In this document: in pieces, positions 16,843 through 25,433 of the stretch
How the letters are laid out: each line of letters opens with the position of its first letter
Numbering within the stretch: the first letter of the stretch is position 1
NCBI GenBank assembly: GCA_903906425.1
Contig: CAIVKH010000012.1
Coordinates: forward strand, 1 to 53,869
Reading direction: 5' to 3'
Length of the DNA: 53,869 bases
Origin: an uncultured bacterium
Lineage (GTDB): Bacteria; Verrucomicrobiota; Kiritimatiellia; CAIVKH01
The notes under the pieces: generated by a model
Told to the model about the DNA's origin: nothing
Database searches by the model: none
Seen by the model: only the letters and a program-made list of their open reading frames with translations
Made by a program: the position numbers and the translations under genes

Positions 16843-17376
16843 TTACGCGGCGGGGGGCGGCGTTTGGGCGCGGAAGATCGCGATGACTTTGTTGGCGACC
16901 TGGCGGGTGTCGAGGCCGTCGGTTTCGAGTTGCAGTGGAATCGCGTCGTACAGCGGCTTGCGTTTGGCGAGCAGTTCGCGGATGCGTTCGAGCCGGTCGG
17001 GCGCGCGCAGCAGCGGGCGGTTCATGTCGCGGCCGACGCGCTGCAAAATCGTTTCGGGTTTCGCGCGCAGGCAGATGACGACGCCGGTGCGCGAGAGGTT
17101 CGCGACGTTTTCCGGAACCGTCACCGCGCCGCCGCCGGGGGCGATGACGAGGTTGCCGCGGGCGGCGAGGTCGCGGATGACTTCGCTTTCGACGTTGCGG
17201 AAATACGGCTCGCCGGGGCCGGCGAAGATCGAGGGGATGTCGCGGCGTTCGCGCTTTTCGATTTCGTGGTCGGCATCGACAAATTCACGATTCAGTTTTT
17301 TGGCGACGAGTTTGCCGGTGGAGGTTTTGCCGGTGCCCATGAAGCCGACGAGGACGATGTTGCGGGAGGAATTCAT
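16843..17376 (-). CDS. aroK: Shikimate kinase
   Basis: This 177-residue cytoplasmic kinase phosphorylates shikimate at the 3-hydroxyl in aromatic amino-acid synthesis. It has the P-loop GFMGTGKTSTGK (about 11-22), the shikimate-binding DADHEIE (Asp34), an FR pair in the YFRNVESEVI segment, the GGGAV loop (about 82) and a lid arginine in MNRPLL. It is the last gene of the minus-strand run aroE-pilD-aroK, starting 10 bp after the pilD stop. Confidence 0.95.
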   Translation of the reverse strand: MNSSRNIVLVGFMGTGKTSTGKLVAKKLNREFVDADHEIEKRERRDIPSIFAGPGEPYFRNVESEVIRDLAARGNLVIAPGGGAVTVPENVANLSRTGVVICLRAKPETILQRVGRDMNRPLLRAPDRLERIRELLAKRKPLYDAIPLQLETDGLDTRQVANKVIAIFRAQTPPPAA

Positions 17377-17386
17377 GTGAATTCTT

Positions 17387-18505
17387 TTATCGCGCGCCGG
17401 TGAGCCAGAACCAGTAGTCGAGCCACCATTCGCGGCCGCCGAGGATCCAGACGACGCAGGCCAGGGCGATGTAGGGGCCGTAGGGGATGCGGCTCTGCCA
17501 TTCGTATTTTTTCGCGACGATCAGATAGATGCCGACCATCGAGCCGAGGATCGAGGAAAGCAGGACGGTGAAAAAGATCGCGGGCCAGCCGAAGAATGCG
17601 CCGATGGCGCCCATCAATTTCACGTCGCCGAAGCCCATCGCTTCGCGCGGATAGCGGTAGGCGTTCACGCTGGCGGTGAACGCGGCGAGTTGTTCGGCAG
17701 GGAATTTTTCGCCGCCGATGTTCAGCCCGCTTTCGCGCAATTCGACAACGACGTTGTTCCATGTGCGGTCGCCCAGCTTTGCCGCGGGGCATTCGAGTTT
17801 CCATTTGTCGGAGGCGCGGGGGAAAAGTTCGTCCCATGCCCAGTCTTCATCGCCTAGCTTCATCGTGCGCTCATCATTTTCCGCGGCGGAAAAGGAAAGT
17901 TCGACCGGCGCCTCAAGCACGATGCGTTTCCGGCCGAAGATGATCTTGCCGACTTCCGCCACGGCAAAGAGACTTCCGAAACCCACCGCCAGCCCGATCA
18001 GCGAGCGCATGAAACTGATCTGCGCCGAATGCGCATTTTGCAGCGACGGCACGAGCAGGCTCAGCGCGACGCCGGCGATCATGCCGCCGATGGTGACGCG
18101 GTCGGGCAGGATCATGTGCTCGAAATCAACGAAGGTGCCGAGGATGAGGCCGCTGATGACGAGCCAGAAAATCGGGACCAGTTCGTAGTGAGGTTTCTCG
18201 GCGTAGAATCCATATTTGTTCCAGACGGCGAGGAACAGGACGGAGGTCAGCAGCTCGACGAGAAAATAACGCGGCGAAATCGGGGCGCCGCAGTGACGGC
18301 ACCTGGCCTTCAAGGCGAGCCAGCTGACGAACGGAATGTTGTCGTACCACGCGATCATCGCGTCGCACTTCGGGCAGTGCGAGCGCGGCGCGACGACGGA
18401 TTCATCGCGCGGAATGCGGTAGATGCAGACGTTGAGGAAGCTGCCGACGCACGCGCCGAAAAAAAACGCGAGCATGGTCAAGTATGTGACCCAGAAAGGA
18501 GTCAT
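17387..18505 (-). CDS. pilD: Prepilin peptidase / N-methyltransferase with an inserted soluble segment
   Basis: This inner-membrane aspartic peptidase cleaves and methylates type IV pilins and type II secretion pseudopilins. Visible are the N-terminal GSFLNVCIYRIP, two zinc-binding pairs CPKC (44-47) and CRHC (69-72), and the catalytic Asp in FVDFEH (127) and GFGDVKLMG (295). With 372 residues it is about 90 longer than usual: a hydrophilic segment at roughly 190-288, rich in Glu, Asp and Trp, separates the two catalytic Asp residues. The gene overlaps aroE by 4 bp and sits between two shikimate genes. Confidence 0.92.
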   Translation of the reverse strand: MTPFWVTYLTMLAFFFGACVGSFLNVCIYRIPRDESVVAPRSHCPKCDAMIAWYDNIPFVSWLALKARCRHCGAPISPRYFLVELLTSVLFLAVWNKYGFYAEKPHYELVPIFWLVISGLILGTFVDFEHMILPDRVTIGGMIAGVALSLLVPSLQNAHSAQISFMRSLIGLAVGFGSLFAVAEVGKIIFGRKRIVLEAPVELSFSAAENDERTMKLGDEDWAWDELFPRASDKWKLECPAAKLGDRTWNNVVVELRESGLNIGGEKFPAEQLAAFTASVNAYRYPREAMGFGDVKLMGAIGAFFGWPAIFFTVLLSSILGSMVGIYLIVAKKYEWQSRIPYGPYIALACVVWILGGREWWLDYWFWLTGAR

Positions 18506-19338
18506 CCGTGATAGACCGCCTTCTCCAGTGCGCTCCGCATCGCGTCAATGCGCGGCTCCGTTCCGGTCCAGATTTGAAACGCCCGCGCGCCCTGGTGCAG
18601 CAGCATGCCCAGCCCGTTGGCGGCGGTCGCGCCGCCTTCCCGCGCAGCGGCCATGAAGCCGGTTTCGGGATACATGTAAACCAGATCGAACGCGCGCTGG
18701 CCTTTGCGGAACGAATTCGGGCGGAGCGGTGATTTGTCATCCTTCTTCATGCCGACCGGCGTGCTCTGCACGATGACATCGGCATCGCGCGTACTGTCGT
18801 CGATGGTGACGATGACGTTCGGAAATTGTTTCTGGATTTCGGCGGCGACATTTTGCGGCCGCGCCGGGTCGGTGTCGGACAGCGCAATCTTCTTCGCGCC
18901 GGCCTGCGCGCAACTGAGCGCGACTGCCCGGCCCGCGCCGCCGGTGCCGAGCACGAAAACCGAATCGCCCTCGACGCCGCGGCCCGAGGATTCTTCGAGC
19001 GCCTTCAGAAAGCCGTAGCCGTCGGTGCAGTGGCCGATGATTTCGTCGCCGGCAAATTGCACCGTGTTGACCGCGCCGAGCAGTCGCGCGGATTCGTCGA
19101 GTTTTTTCAGGCCGCGAAAGGCGACTTCCTTGAGCGGGATCGTGAGGTTTACGCCGCCGAATCCCATCGCCTGCATCGCGGGCAGGACTTCGAGCAGTCG
19201 GTCGGGATGAACGTCGAACGCGAGATAAATCGCGTCGAGGCCGAGCGCCTGGATCGAGGCGTTGTGCATGACGGGCGACAATGTGTGGCCGATCGGATGG
19301 CCCAGCACGGCGAACGGTTTTGTGTGTCCTGAAATCAT
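18502..19338 (-). CDS. aroE: Shikimate dehydrogenase
   Basis: The 278-residue NADPH-dependent enzyme reduces 3-dehydroshikimate. It shows GHPIGHTLSPVMHNA (substrate Ser in LSP), NLTIPLKE with catalytic Lys, NTVQF, the CTDGYGF motif, the Rossmann loop GTGGAGRAV and NGLGMLLHQGA. The start at 19338 is preceded by GGAA with 7-base spacing, and these four bases are the end of palindrome 19346-19360; no other ribosome-binding site is present. It heads the aroE-pilD-aroK run. Confidence 0.95.
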   Translation of the reverse strand: MISGHTKPFAVLGHPIGHTLSPVMHNASIQALGLDAIYLAFDVHPDRLLEVLPAMQAMGFGGVNLTIPLKEVAFRGLKKLDESARLLGAVNTVQFAGDEIIGHCTDGYGFLKALEESSGRGVEGDSVFVLGTGGAGRAVALSCAQAGAKKIALSDTDPARPQNVAAEIQKQFPNVIVTIDDSTRDADVIVQSTPVGMKKDDKSPLRPNSFRKGQRAFDLVYMYPETGFMAAAREGGATAANGLGMLLHQGARAFQIWTGTEPRIDAMRSALEKAVYHG

Positions 19339-19345
19339 TCGAGGT

Positions 19346-19392
19346 TTCCAATCATTGGAAAATTGCGGTGCGAATACTTCCAATGATTGGAA
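19346..19392. repeat. Palindrome cluster 7
   Basis: Perfect copies at 19346-19360 (C) and 19378-19392 (G), 32 bp apart. It lies in a divergent promoter region, 7 bp from the aroE start codon. The rest of the gap to 19533 shows only a small inverted repeat near 19489-19510. Confidence 0.97.
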
Positions 19393-19533
19393 ATTCTGGC
19401 GAGCCAATTCTTGGCGGCGGGATCGCGCGCGGTCCATCGCGACTGGAGAAACCTGAATTTTTTGCTGTGAAGTTGTGCCGCTGATTGTGAACTGTAGAAC
19501 TCGCGGAGTTCAGTCGGGGAGAAACAGGAGTTG

Positions 19534-19965
19534 ATGATGCAGAGAAGAATGATAGCCAGTCTGGCGGCGATACTCGTCGCGATCGTTGCGGTTCGCGCCG
19601 AAAATGCAAGGCCGGCCGCGCCGGCCGCCGCCGCGGCCGCCGACGTGAAGCTTGGCGATGCGAGAAAGGGCAAGGAGATCTTCGAGGGCCGCGCCGTTCC
19701 GGCGGCGAGTTGCGCGCTGTGTCACGGCGTGTCGGGCAAGGGCGATGGACTTGGCGCGGCGGCGATCAGGGCGGCCGGGGCGGTGCCGCGCGATTTCACC
19801 AACAAGGCGGAGATGGGCAAAATATCCAATGCGGAAATGATCAAGGCGATCACCGAGGGCGGCGCGTCGCTCGGCAAGTCGATCTTCATGACTCCGTGGA
19901 AGGGAATCCTGACGGCCGGACAGATCAAGGATGTCGCCGCGTACATCCGTTTGTTCGCCCAGTGA
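19534..19965 (+). CDS. Exported c-type cytochrome, single heme
   Basis: The 143-residue protein has a signal peptide (MMMQRRMIASLAAILVAIVAVRA), an Ala/Pro linker and a cytochrome c domain with heme motif CALCHG and a probable axial Met in SIFMTPWKG. AGGAG lies just upstream; the adjacent ATG at 19537 has better spacing and is an equally good start. It acts as a periplasmic electron carrier, partner unknown. It precedes the radical SAM gene by 90 bp on the same strand. Confidence 0.87.
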   Translation: MMQRRMIASLAAILVAIVAVRAENARPAAPAAAAAADVKLGDARKGKEIFEGRAVPAASCALCHGVSGKGDGLGAAAIRAAGAVPRDFTNKAEMGKISNAEMIKAITEGGASLGKSIFMTPWKGILTAGQIKDVAAYIRLFAQ

Positions 19966-20055
19966 GACGTTCCACGCACATTTGTCAATTCGTGAAACTG
20001 GACGATATTGACCGCCTTTGTGCAGGATGAGCGAATAACAGGACGAGAGCCACAA

Positions 20056-21120
20056 ATGAGAACCGTTGATTTCAATCAAGCCCCGCTGTTGCTGATCTGG
20101 GAAGTCACGCGCGCCTGCGCGCTCGCGTGCCAGCACTGTCGCGCCTCCGCCGAAGATGTGCGTGATCCGCGCGAGCTGTCGCTCGATCAGGGGAAGAAGC
20201 TGATTGATGACGTGGCCGCGATGGGGGCGCCGCTGATCATTTTTACCGGCGGCGATCCGCTCCAGCGCGACGATCTCGAAGACCTCGTCCGCCACGCCGT
20301 ATCGCGCAAGCTGACCGTCGGCACGATTCCCGCCGCGACGCCGCGCCTGACGCGCGACCGGATTTTTTCGCTGCGCGACGCGGGCGTTCACCAGATGGCG
20401 CTGAGTATTGACGGCGAAAATGCGGCGAAGCACGACGCCTTCCGCCGCGTCGAAGGAACATTTGCGAAAGTCATGGAAGGCGCAAAGTGGATTCACGAAG
20501 CCGGCGTTCCGTTGCAGGTGAATTCGGTTTTCGGCGCATGGAACGTGAATGATTTTGATGCGATGGCGGAACTGGTCATCAGCCTCGGAATTGTTTTCTG
20601 GGAAGTTTTTTTCCTGGTGCCGACCGGCCGCGGATCGAAGCTGCAAAGCTGCACGCCGGAAGAATTCGAAATGCTGTTCGGCAAGCTCCACGCGCTGGCT
20701 CAAAAGGCGCCGTTCATCATCAAGGTCACCGAAGGCCAGCATTACCGCCGCTATCTCGCGCAGCACGGCGGCATCGGCCCGGCCGGCCATCCGATGAATC
20801 GCGCGGCGATTTCGTCCAAGCCGGTGAATTCCGGCCACGGTTTTTGTTTCGTAGATCACCTCGGCAACGTCTGCCCCAGCGGATTTCTGCCGATCGAATG
20901 CGGCAACGTGAAGCAGACGTCGGTGATCGAAATTTACCGGAATCATCCGGTCTTCCGCGAGCTTCGCGACTTCACGAAGCTGAAGGGCAAATGCGGCTAC
21001 TGCGATTTCCGCGACATGTGCAGCGGCGGCTCCCGCGCCCGCGCCTACGGCCTGACCGGCGATTTCATGAACTCCGAACCCTTCTGCGCCTACGTGCCGA
21101 AGCCACCCCCAGCAGCTTGA
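20056..21120 (+). CDS. Radical SAM/SPASM protein related to heme-pathway AhbD/NirJ enzymes
   Basis: The 354-residue protein has the radical SAM cluster motif CALACQHC near residue 19, the SAM-binding FTGGDPLQRDDL, and a C-terminal SPASM region with Cys residues in CFVDHLGNVCPSG, CGYCDFRDMC and FCAYVP. Architecture and the opening FNQAPLLLIWEVTRAC match the family annotated TIGR04053, close to AhbC/AhbD and NirJ, which modify heme precursors or peptides. The substrate is not determined. I use the ATG at 20056; an in-frame TTG at 20008 is less likely. The stop is two bases before palindrome cluster 8. Confidence 0.82.
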   Translation: MRTVDFNQAPLLLIWEVTRACALACQHCRASAEDVRDPRELSLDQGKKLIDDVAAMGAPLIIFTGGDPLQRDDLEDLVRHAVSRKLTVGTIPAATPRLTRDRIFSLRDAGVHQMALSIDGENAAKHDAFRRVEGTFAKVMEGAKWIHEAGVPLQVNSVFGAWNVNDFDAMAELVISLGIVFWEVFFLVPTGRGSKLQSCTPEEFEMLFGKLHALAQKAPFIIKVTEGQHYRRYLAQHGGIGPAGHPMNRAAISSKPVNSGHGFCFVDHLGNVCPSGFLPIECGNVKQTSVIEIYRNHPVFRELRDFTKLKGKCGYCDFRDMCSGGSRARAYGLTGDFMNSEPFCAYVPKPPPAA

Positions 21121-21122
21121 TC

Positions 21123-21170
21123 TTCCAATCATTGGAAGTTTTCGAGCGCGGTCTTTTCCAATCATTGGAA
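21123..21170. repeat. Palindrome cluster 8
   Basis: Perfect copies, both with a C centre, at 21123-21137 and 21156-21170, 33 bp apart. It starts two bases after the radical SAM gene stop and ends 122 bp before aceE. Confidence 0.97.
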
Positions 21171-21292
21171 ATTTGCGTTTCGTAAATCGCCGCGCCGTGT
21201 TCCCGGCATTTTGATACGACGCGATGGCGGAGCGCTTGCGTTTTGAGACGGGCGATCTACCTTTCGCCTCTTTTCAAGAAGGTCGCAGAATT

Positions 21293-23968
21293 ATGAGTGA
21301 TGAGGTTGTGACGCCAGATAATGATTTGGATGCGGCGGAGACGCAGGAGTGGCTCGCGTCGCTGGAGGAAATTCTCTACCGGCGCGGGCGGCAGCGCGTC
21401 CGCGATTTGCTGAGTGATTTGCAGCTTCATGCGCAGAAGGCCGGATGCGATCTGCCGGTGACTTCGGTCACGCCGTATGTGAACACGATTGCGCCGAATG
21501 TGCAGCCGGCGTATCCGGGCGACCGCGAGATCGAGCGGCGGATCAAATCCATCGTGCGCTGGAACGCGATGGCGATGGTCGTGCGCGCGAACAAGCTGAG
21601 TGACGGCATTGGCGGGCACATTTCTTCGTTCGCATCGTCGGCGACTTTGTACGAAGTCGGATTCAATCATTTCTTCCGCGGCGCGGGGCCGGAGCACGAG
21701 GGCGATCTCGTTTATTTTCAGGGTCACACGGCGCCGGGCATGTATTCGCGCGCGTTCGTCGAGGGCCGCCTCTCGCCGAAGCATCTGGAAAATTTCCGCC
21801 GCGACCTAGCTGCGGGCGGCGGGCTGACATCGTATCCGCATCCGTGGCTGATGCCGGAATTCTGGCAGTTCCCGACGGTCTCGATGGGCCTCGGCCCGAT
21901 CATGGCGATCTATCAGGCGCGATTCATGCGCTATCTGGAAGACCGCGGGCACAAGCCTGTTTCTGACGCGAAGGTCTGGGCGTTTCTCGGCGATGGCGAA
22001 ACGGATGAGCCGGAATCGCTCGGCGCGATCAGCCTCGCGGCGCGCGAGAAAATCGACAACCTGATCTTCGTCATCAATTGCAACCTACAGCGGCTCGACG
22101 GGCCGGTTCGCGGCAACGGAAAAATCGTTCAGGAACTCGAGGCGATTTTCCGCGGCTGCGGATGGAACGTGATCAAATGTCTTTGGGGCAGCGACTGGGA
22201 TCATCTGCTCGCGAAGGATCACGAAGGACTGCTCGCGAAACGAATGACGGAAGTCGTGGATGGCGAGTTCCAGAAATATTCCGTCGAGAGCGGTGCCTAC
22301 ATCCGAGAACACTTCTTCGGCGCCGATCCGCGGTTGTTGAAAATGGTCGAGCACCTGACCGACGACCAGATCGAACGCCTGCGCATGGGCGGCCACGATC
22401 CGGAGAAAGTGTATGCGGCCTACCAAGCGGCGGTGAAAACCACCGGTCAGCCGACGGTCATCCTCGCGCGAACGATCAAAGGCTACGGACTCGGCGAAGC
22501 CGGCGAAGGAAAAAACATCACGCACCAGCAGAAGAAGCTGAACGAGGACGAGCTTCGCGAATTTCGAAGCCGGTTCGACATCCCGATTTCCGAAGACGAC
22601 ATCGCGAAGGCGCCGTTCTACCGGCCCGCGAAGGACAGCGTGGAGATGAAATATCTCCACGAGCGCCGCCGCGCGCTTCACGGTTATCTGCCGAAGCGCC
22701 GCGCGAAATCCGAGCCGATCGTTCCGCCCGATCCGAAAACTCTCGACGAGTTCAACAAGGGTTCCGAAGGCCGCGAACTTTCGACGACGATGGCCTACGT
22801 CGCGATCTTGAAAAAACTTTTGAAGGACCCGCACGTCGGCAAACTCATCGTCCCGATTGTTCCCGACGAAGCGCGCACGTTCGGCATGGATTCGCTGTTC
22901 CGCGAGATCGGAATATATTCGCACGTCGGCCAGCTCTACGAGCCGGTGGATGCAAAGAGCATTCTTTATTACAAGGAAGCGCAGGACGGCCAGCTCCTCG
23001 AGGAAGGCATCAACGAAGCCGGCGCGATGAGTTCGTTCATCGCAGCAGGCACGGCGTATTCGACGCGCGGCGTGAACACGATTCCGTTCTACATTTACTA
23101 TTCGATGTTCGGCTTCCAGCGCATCGGCGATTTGATCTGGGCCGCCGGTGACATGCGCTGCCGCGGCTTTTTGCTCGGCGGAACGGCTGGGCGCACGACG
23201 CTGAACGGCGAGGGACTCCAGCATCAGGACGGCCATAGCCATCTGCTCACGATGCCGGTGCCGAATCTGAAAACATACGATCCTGCGTTCGCGTACGAAA
23301 TCGCGGTCATCATTCTCGACGGCATCAAGCGGATGTACGAGAACCAGGAAGACATTTTTTACTACCTCACTGTCGGCAACGAAAACTACGCGATGCCTCC
23401 GATGCCCGGCGATTGCCGCGAGGGAATTTTGAAAGGTCTTTATCGCTTCAGCCAGTCCGGCCTGAAGGACGCGAAGCTCAAAGCGCAACTTCTCGGCAGC
23501 GGCCCGATTTTGAACGAGGCGATCAAGGCGCAAAAGCTTCTCGAAAAATATGGCGTCGCCGCCGACGTCTGGTCGCTCACGAGCCACAAGGAACTGCGCA
23601 TGGACGGCCTCGAATGCGATCGCTGGAATCTTCTGCACCCGACCGAGCCCGCGCGCGTGCCGTACGTCACGCAACAGCTCGCGAAGACCGAAGGCGCCAT
23701 CGTCGCCGTTTCCGACTACGTCAAAATGCTGCCCGACGCGTTGCAGCGCTGGATTCCGCGCCCGATCATTTCGCTCGGCACCGAAGGCTTCGGCCGCAGC
23801 GAAACGCGCCAGAACCTCCGCGACTTTTTCGAAATCGACGCCCGCTACGTCACCATGGCGACGCTCTCGCAGCTCGCCCGTGAAGGCCAGATCAAACTCG
23901 ATGTCGTCGCAAAAGCGATCAAGGATCTCGAAATCAACCCCGACAAGCCGAACCCGCTGTCGGCTTAG
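21293..23968 (+). CDS. aceE: Pyruvate dehydrogenase E1 component, homodimeric type
   Basis: This 891-residue thiamine-diphosphate enzyme decarboxylates pyruvate and acetylates the E2 lipoyl group. Length and order match the fused, homodimeric E1 of Escherichia coli (887 residues) rather than the alpha/beta type. Visible are the N-terminal NTIAPNVQPAYPGD, GGHISSFAS, the ThDP motif GDGETDEPE ... NLIFVINCNLQRLDGPVRGN and the C-terminal TEGFGRSETR. The start at 21293 follows AGAAGG; an upstream ATG at 21224 has no support. First gene of aceE-aceF-lpd. Confidence 0.96.
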   Translation: MSDEVVTPDNDLDAAETQEWLASLEEILYRRGRQRVRDLLSDLQLHAQKAGCDLPVTSVTPYVNTIAPNVQPAYPGDREIERRIKSIVRWNAMAMVVRANKLSDGIGGHISSFASSATLYEVGFNHFFRGAGPEHEGDLVYFQGHTAPGMYSRAFVEGRLSPKHLENFRRDLAAGGGLTSYPHPWLMPEFWQFPTVSMGLGPIMAIYQARFMRYLEDRGHKPVSDAKVWAFLGDGETDEPESLGAISLAAREKIDNLIFVINCNLQRLDGPVRGNGKIVQELEAIFRGCGWNVIKCLWGSDWDHLLAKDHEGLLAKRMTEVVDGEFQKYSVESGAYIREHFFGADPRLLKMVEHLTDDQIERLRMGGHDPEKVYAAYQAAVKTTGQPTVILARTIKGYGLGEAGEGKNITHQQKKLNEDELREFRSRFDIPISEDDIAKAPFYRPAKDSVEMKYLHERRRALHGYLPKRRAKSEPIVPPDPKTLDEFNKGSEGRELSTTMAYVAILKKLLKDPHVGKLIVPIVPDEARTFGMDSLFREIGIYSHVGQLYEPVDAKSILYYKEAQDGQLLEEGINEAGAMSSFIAAGTAYSTRGVNTIPFYIYYSMFGFQRIGDLIWAAGDMRCRGFLLGGTAGRTTLNGEGLQHQDGHSHLLTMPVPNLKTYDPAFAYEIAVIILDGIKRMYENQEDIFYYLTVGNENYAMPPMPGDCREGILKGLYRFSQSGLKDAKLKAQLLGSGPILNEAIKAQKLLEKYGVAADVWSLTSHKELRMDGLECDRWNLLHPTEPARVPYVTQQLAKTEGAIVAVSDYVKMLPDALQRWIPRPIISLGTEGFGRSETRQNLRDFFEIDARYVTMATLSQLAREGQIKLDVVAKAIKDLEINPDKPNPLSA

Positions 23969-24035
23969 AACCAGAGGTCAGAAGCCAGAGATCAGAATTT
24001 GAAATCTGTAATTTGAAATTTGAAATCCGAAACGC
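23969..24035. repeat. Short-period degenerate repeat after aceE
   Basis: Two imperfect motifs follow each other: CAGAGGTCAGAAGCCAGAGATCAGAA and then several variants of ATTTGAAAT in a row. Composition is AT-rich and unlike the surrounding sequence. A similar stretch follows queE at 44781. Confidence 0.6.
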
Positions 24036-24040
24036 GGAAC

Positions 24041-24088
24041 TTCCAATGATTGGAAACGAGCGCAATCGGAAGTTTCCAATCATTGGAA
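24041..24088. repeat. Palindrome cluster 9
   Basis: Perfect copies at 24041-24055 (G) and 24074-24088 (C), 33 bp apart. It lies between aceE and aceF inside what should be one operon, 47 bp before the aceF start. Confidence 0.97.
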
Positions 24089-24135
24089 GAATTAGTGTCA
24101 GTTAGTGTGAATGAGTGGTTTTTCTGGAGCAGAAC

Positions 24136-25431
24136 ATGGCAATAGAATTCAAGCTGCCCGAGATGGGCGAAAATATTTACGAAGGCACAATCGTCCGCCT
24201 TCTGGTGAAAGTCGGCGAGACGGTCGCGAAGGACCAGAACGTCCTCGAAATCGAAACCGGCAAGGCCTCCGTCGAATTGCCGACGCCCGTCGGCGGAAAA
24301 ATTCTTTCGATCAACGTCAAGGAAGGCGAGAAAGCCAAGGTCGGCCAGACCGTCATGACGTTCGATTCGAACGTCGCTGCGCCAATCGCTGCTCCCCAAA
24401 AGGAAGAACCCAAACCGGCGCCCACGCCTGCGTCGGTTGCAGCACAGGCCGCCACCGCGCCTGCGGCACCTGTGCCGAAACCCGTTACCGCTTCGCCGCC
24501 GTCGCAGCCGATCGTCGTCGCGCAATCCACTGGAACTGTACCGGCATCGCCCTCGACACGGCAGTTCGCCCGCGAGGTTGGAATTGATGTGACGCAAGTT
24601 CCCGGCTCCGGTCCGGGCGGTCGCGTTTCAACCGATGACGTGAAAGCATTCGCACGCGCCGCCAGTGCCGGGCTCGTTCGCGGTGCGGCCAAGCCAGTGG
24701 TTCCTACGCTTCCTGATTTTGCGCGCTGGGGCGAAACCGAACGCGAGGCGATGAACAACATTCGAATCGCGACATCAGAACACATGAGCCTCGCGTGGAC
24801 GACGATTCCGCACGTCACGATTCACGACAGCGCGGATATTACTGAACTGGAGAATCTGCGCGCACAATACAAGACGAAGAGTGACGCGTTGGGAATCAAA
24901 CTCACGCTCACGGCATTTCTGATCAAGATCGTCGCCAGTGCGCTCAAGCAGCATCCGAAGATCAACGCAAGCCTTGACCTGCCCAACAAGCAGGTCGTGT
25001 ATAAGAAATTCATCAACGTCGGCGTCGCCGTGGATACGGATCGCGGACTTCTCGTTCCCGTCGTTCGCGACGCGGACAAGAAAAACGTCCTGCAAATCGC
25101 GCAGGAGTTGAACCGGATCGGAGAGCGTGCGAAGGCGCGGAAGATTTCGCCGGACGAAATGCAGGGTGGCACGTTCACGGTCACGAACATCGGTGGCATT
25201 GGCGGGAAATATTTCATGCCGATCATCAACTGGCCCGAAGTCGCGATTCTCGGTGTTGGCCGCGGTAGCATCGAGGCCGTCAACATCAACGGCTTCTTCC
25301 ATCCGCGGCAGATGTTGCCGCTGTCGCTTTCGTTCGATCATCGCATCATTGATGGCGCGGACGGCGCGCGTTTCATCCGGTGGATGGTCGATGCGATCCA
25401 GAATCCCGCGATGCTCGCGGTGGAGGGTTGA
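24136..25431 (+). CDS. aceF: Dihydrolipoamide acetyltransferase (E2) of pyruvate dehydrogenase
   Basis: The 431-residue E2 core transfers the acetyl group to CoA. Domains in order: one lipoyl domain with the modified Lys43 in EIETGKAS, an Ala/Pro linker (about 85-140), the peripheral-subunit-binding domain (STRQFAREVGIDVTQVPGSG, about 150-185) and the catalytic domain with the HxxxDG signature in SFDHRIIDGADG. E. coli E2 has three lipoyl domains; here there is one. GGAG at 24126 supports the start. The lpd gene begins 2 bp after its stop. Confidence 0.96.
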   Translation: MAIEFKLPEMGENIYEGTIVRLLVKVGETVAKDQNVLEIETGKASVELPTPVGGKILSINVKEGEKAKVGQTVMTFDSNVAAPIAAPQKEEPKPAPTPASVAAQAATAPAAPVPKPVTASPPSQPIVVAQSTGTVPASPSTRQFAREVGIDVTQVPGSGPGGRVSTDDVKAFARAASAGLVRGAAKPVVPTLPDFARWGETEREAMNNIRIATSEHMSLAWTTIPHVTIHDSADITELENLRAQYKTKSDALGIKLTLTAFLIKIVASALKQHPKINASLDLPNKQVVYKKFINVGVAVDTDRGLLVPVVRDADKKNVLQIAQELNRIGERAKARKISPDEMQGGTFTVTNIGGIGGKYFMPIINWPEVAILGVGRGSIEAVNINGFFHPRQMLPLSLSFDHRIIDGADGARFIRWMVDAIQNPAMLAVEG

Positions 25432-25433
25432 AG

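Noticed and set aside
20008..20045. FNR/CRP-like site upstream of the radical SAM gene
   Set aside because: Only one half-site resembles the consensus; the other arm does not match.
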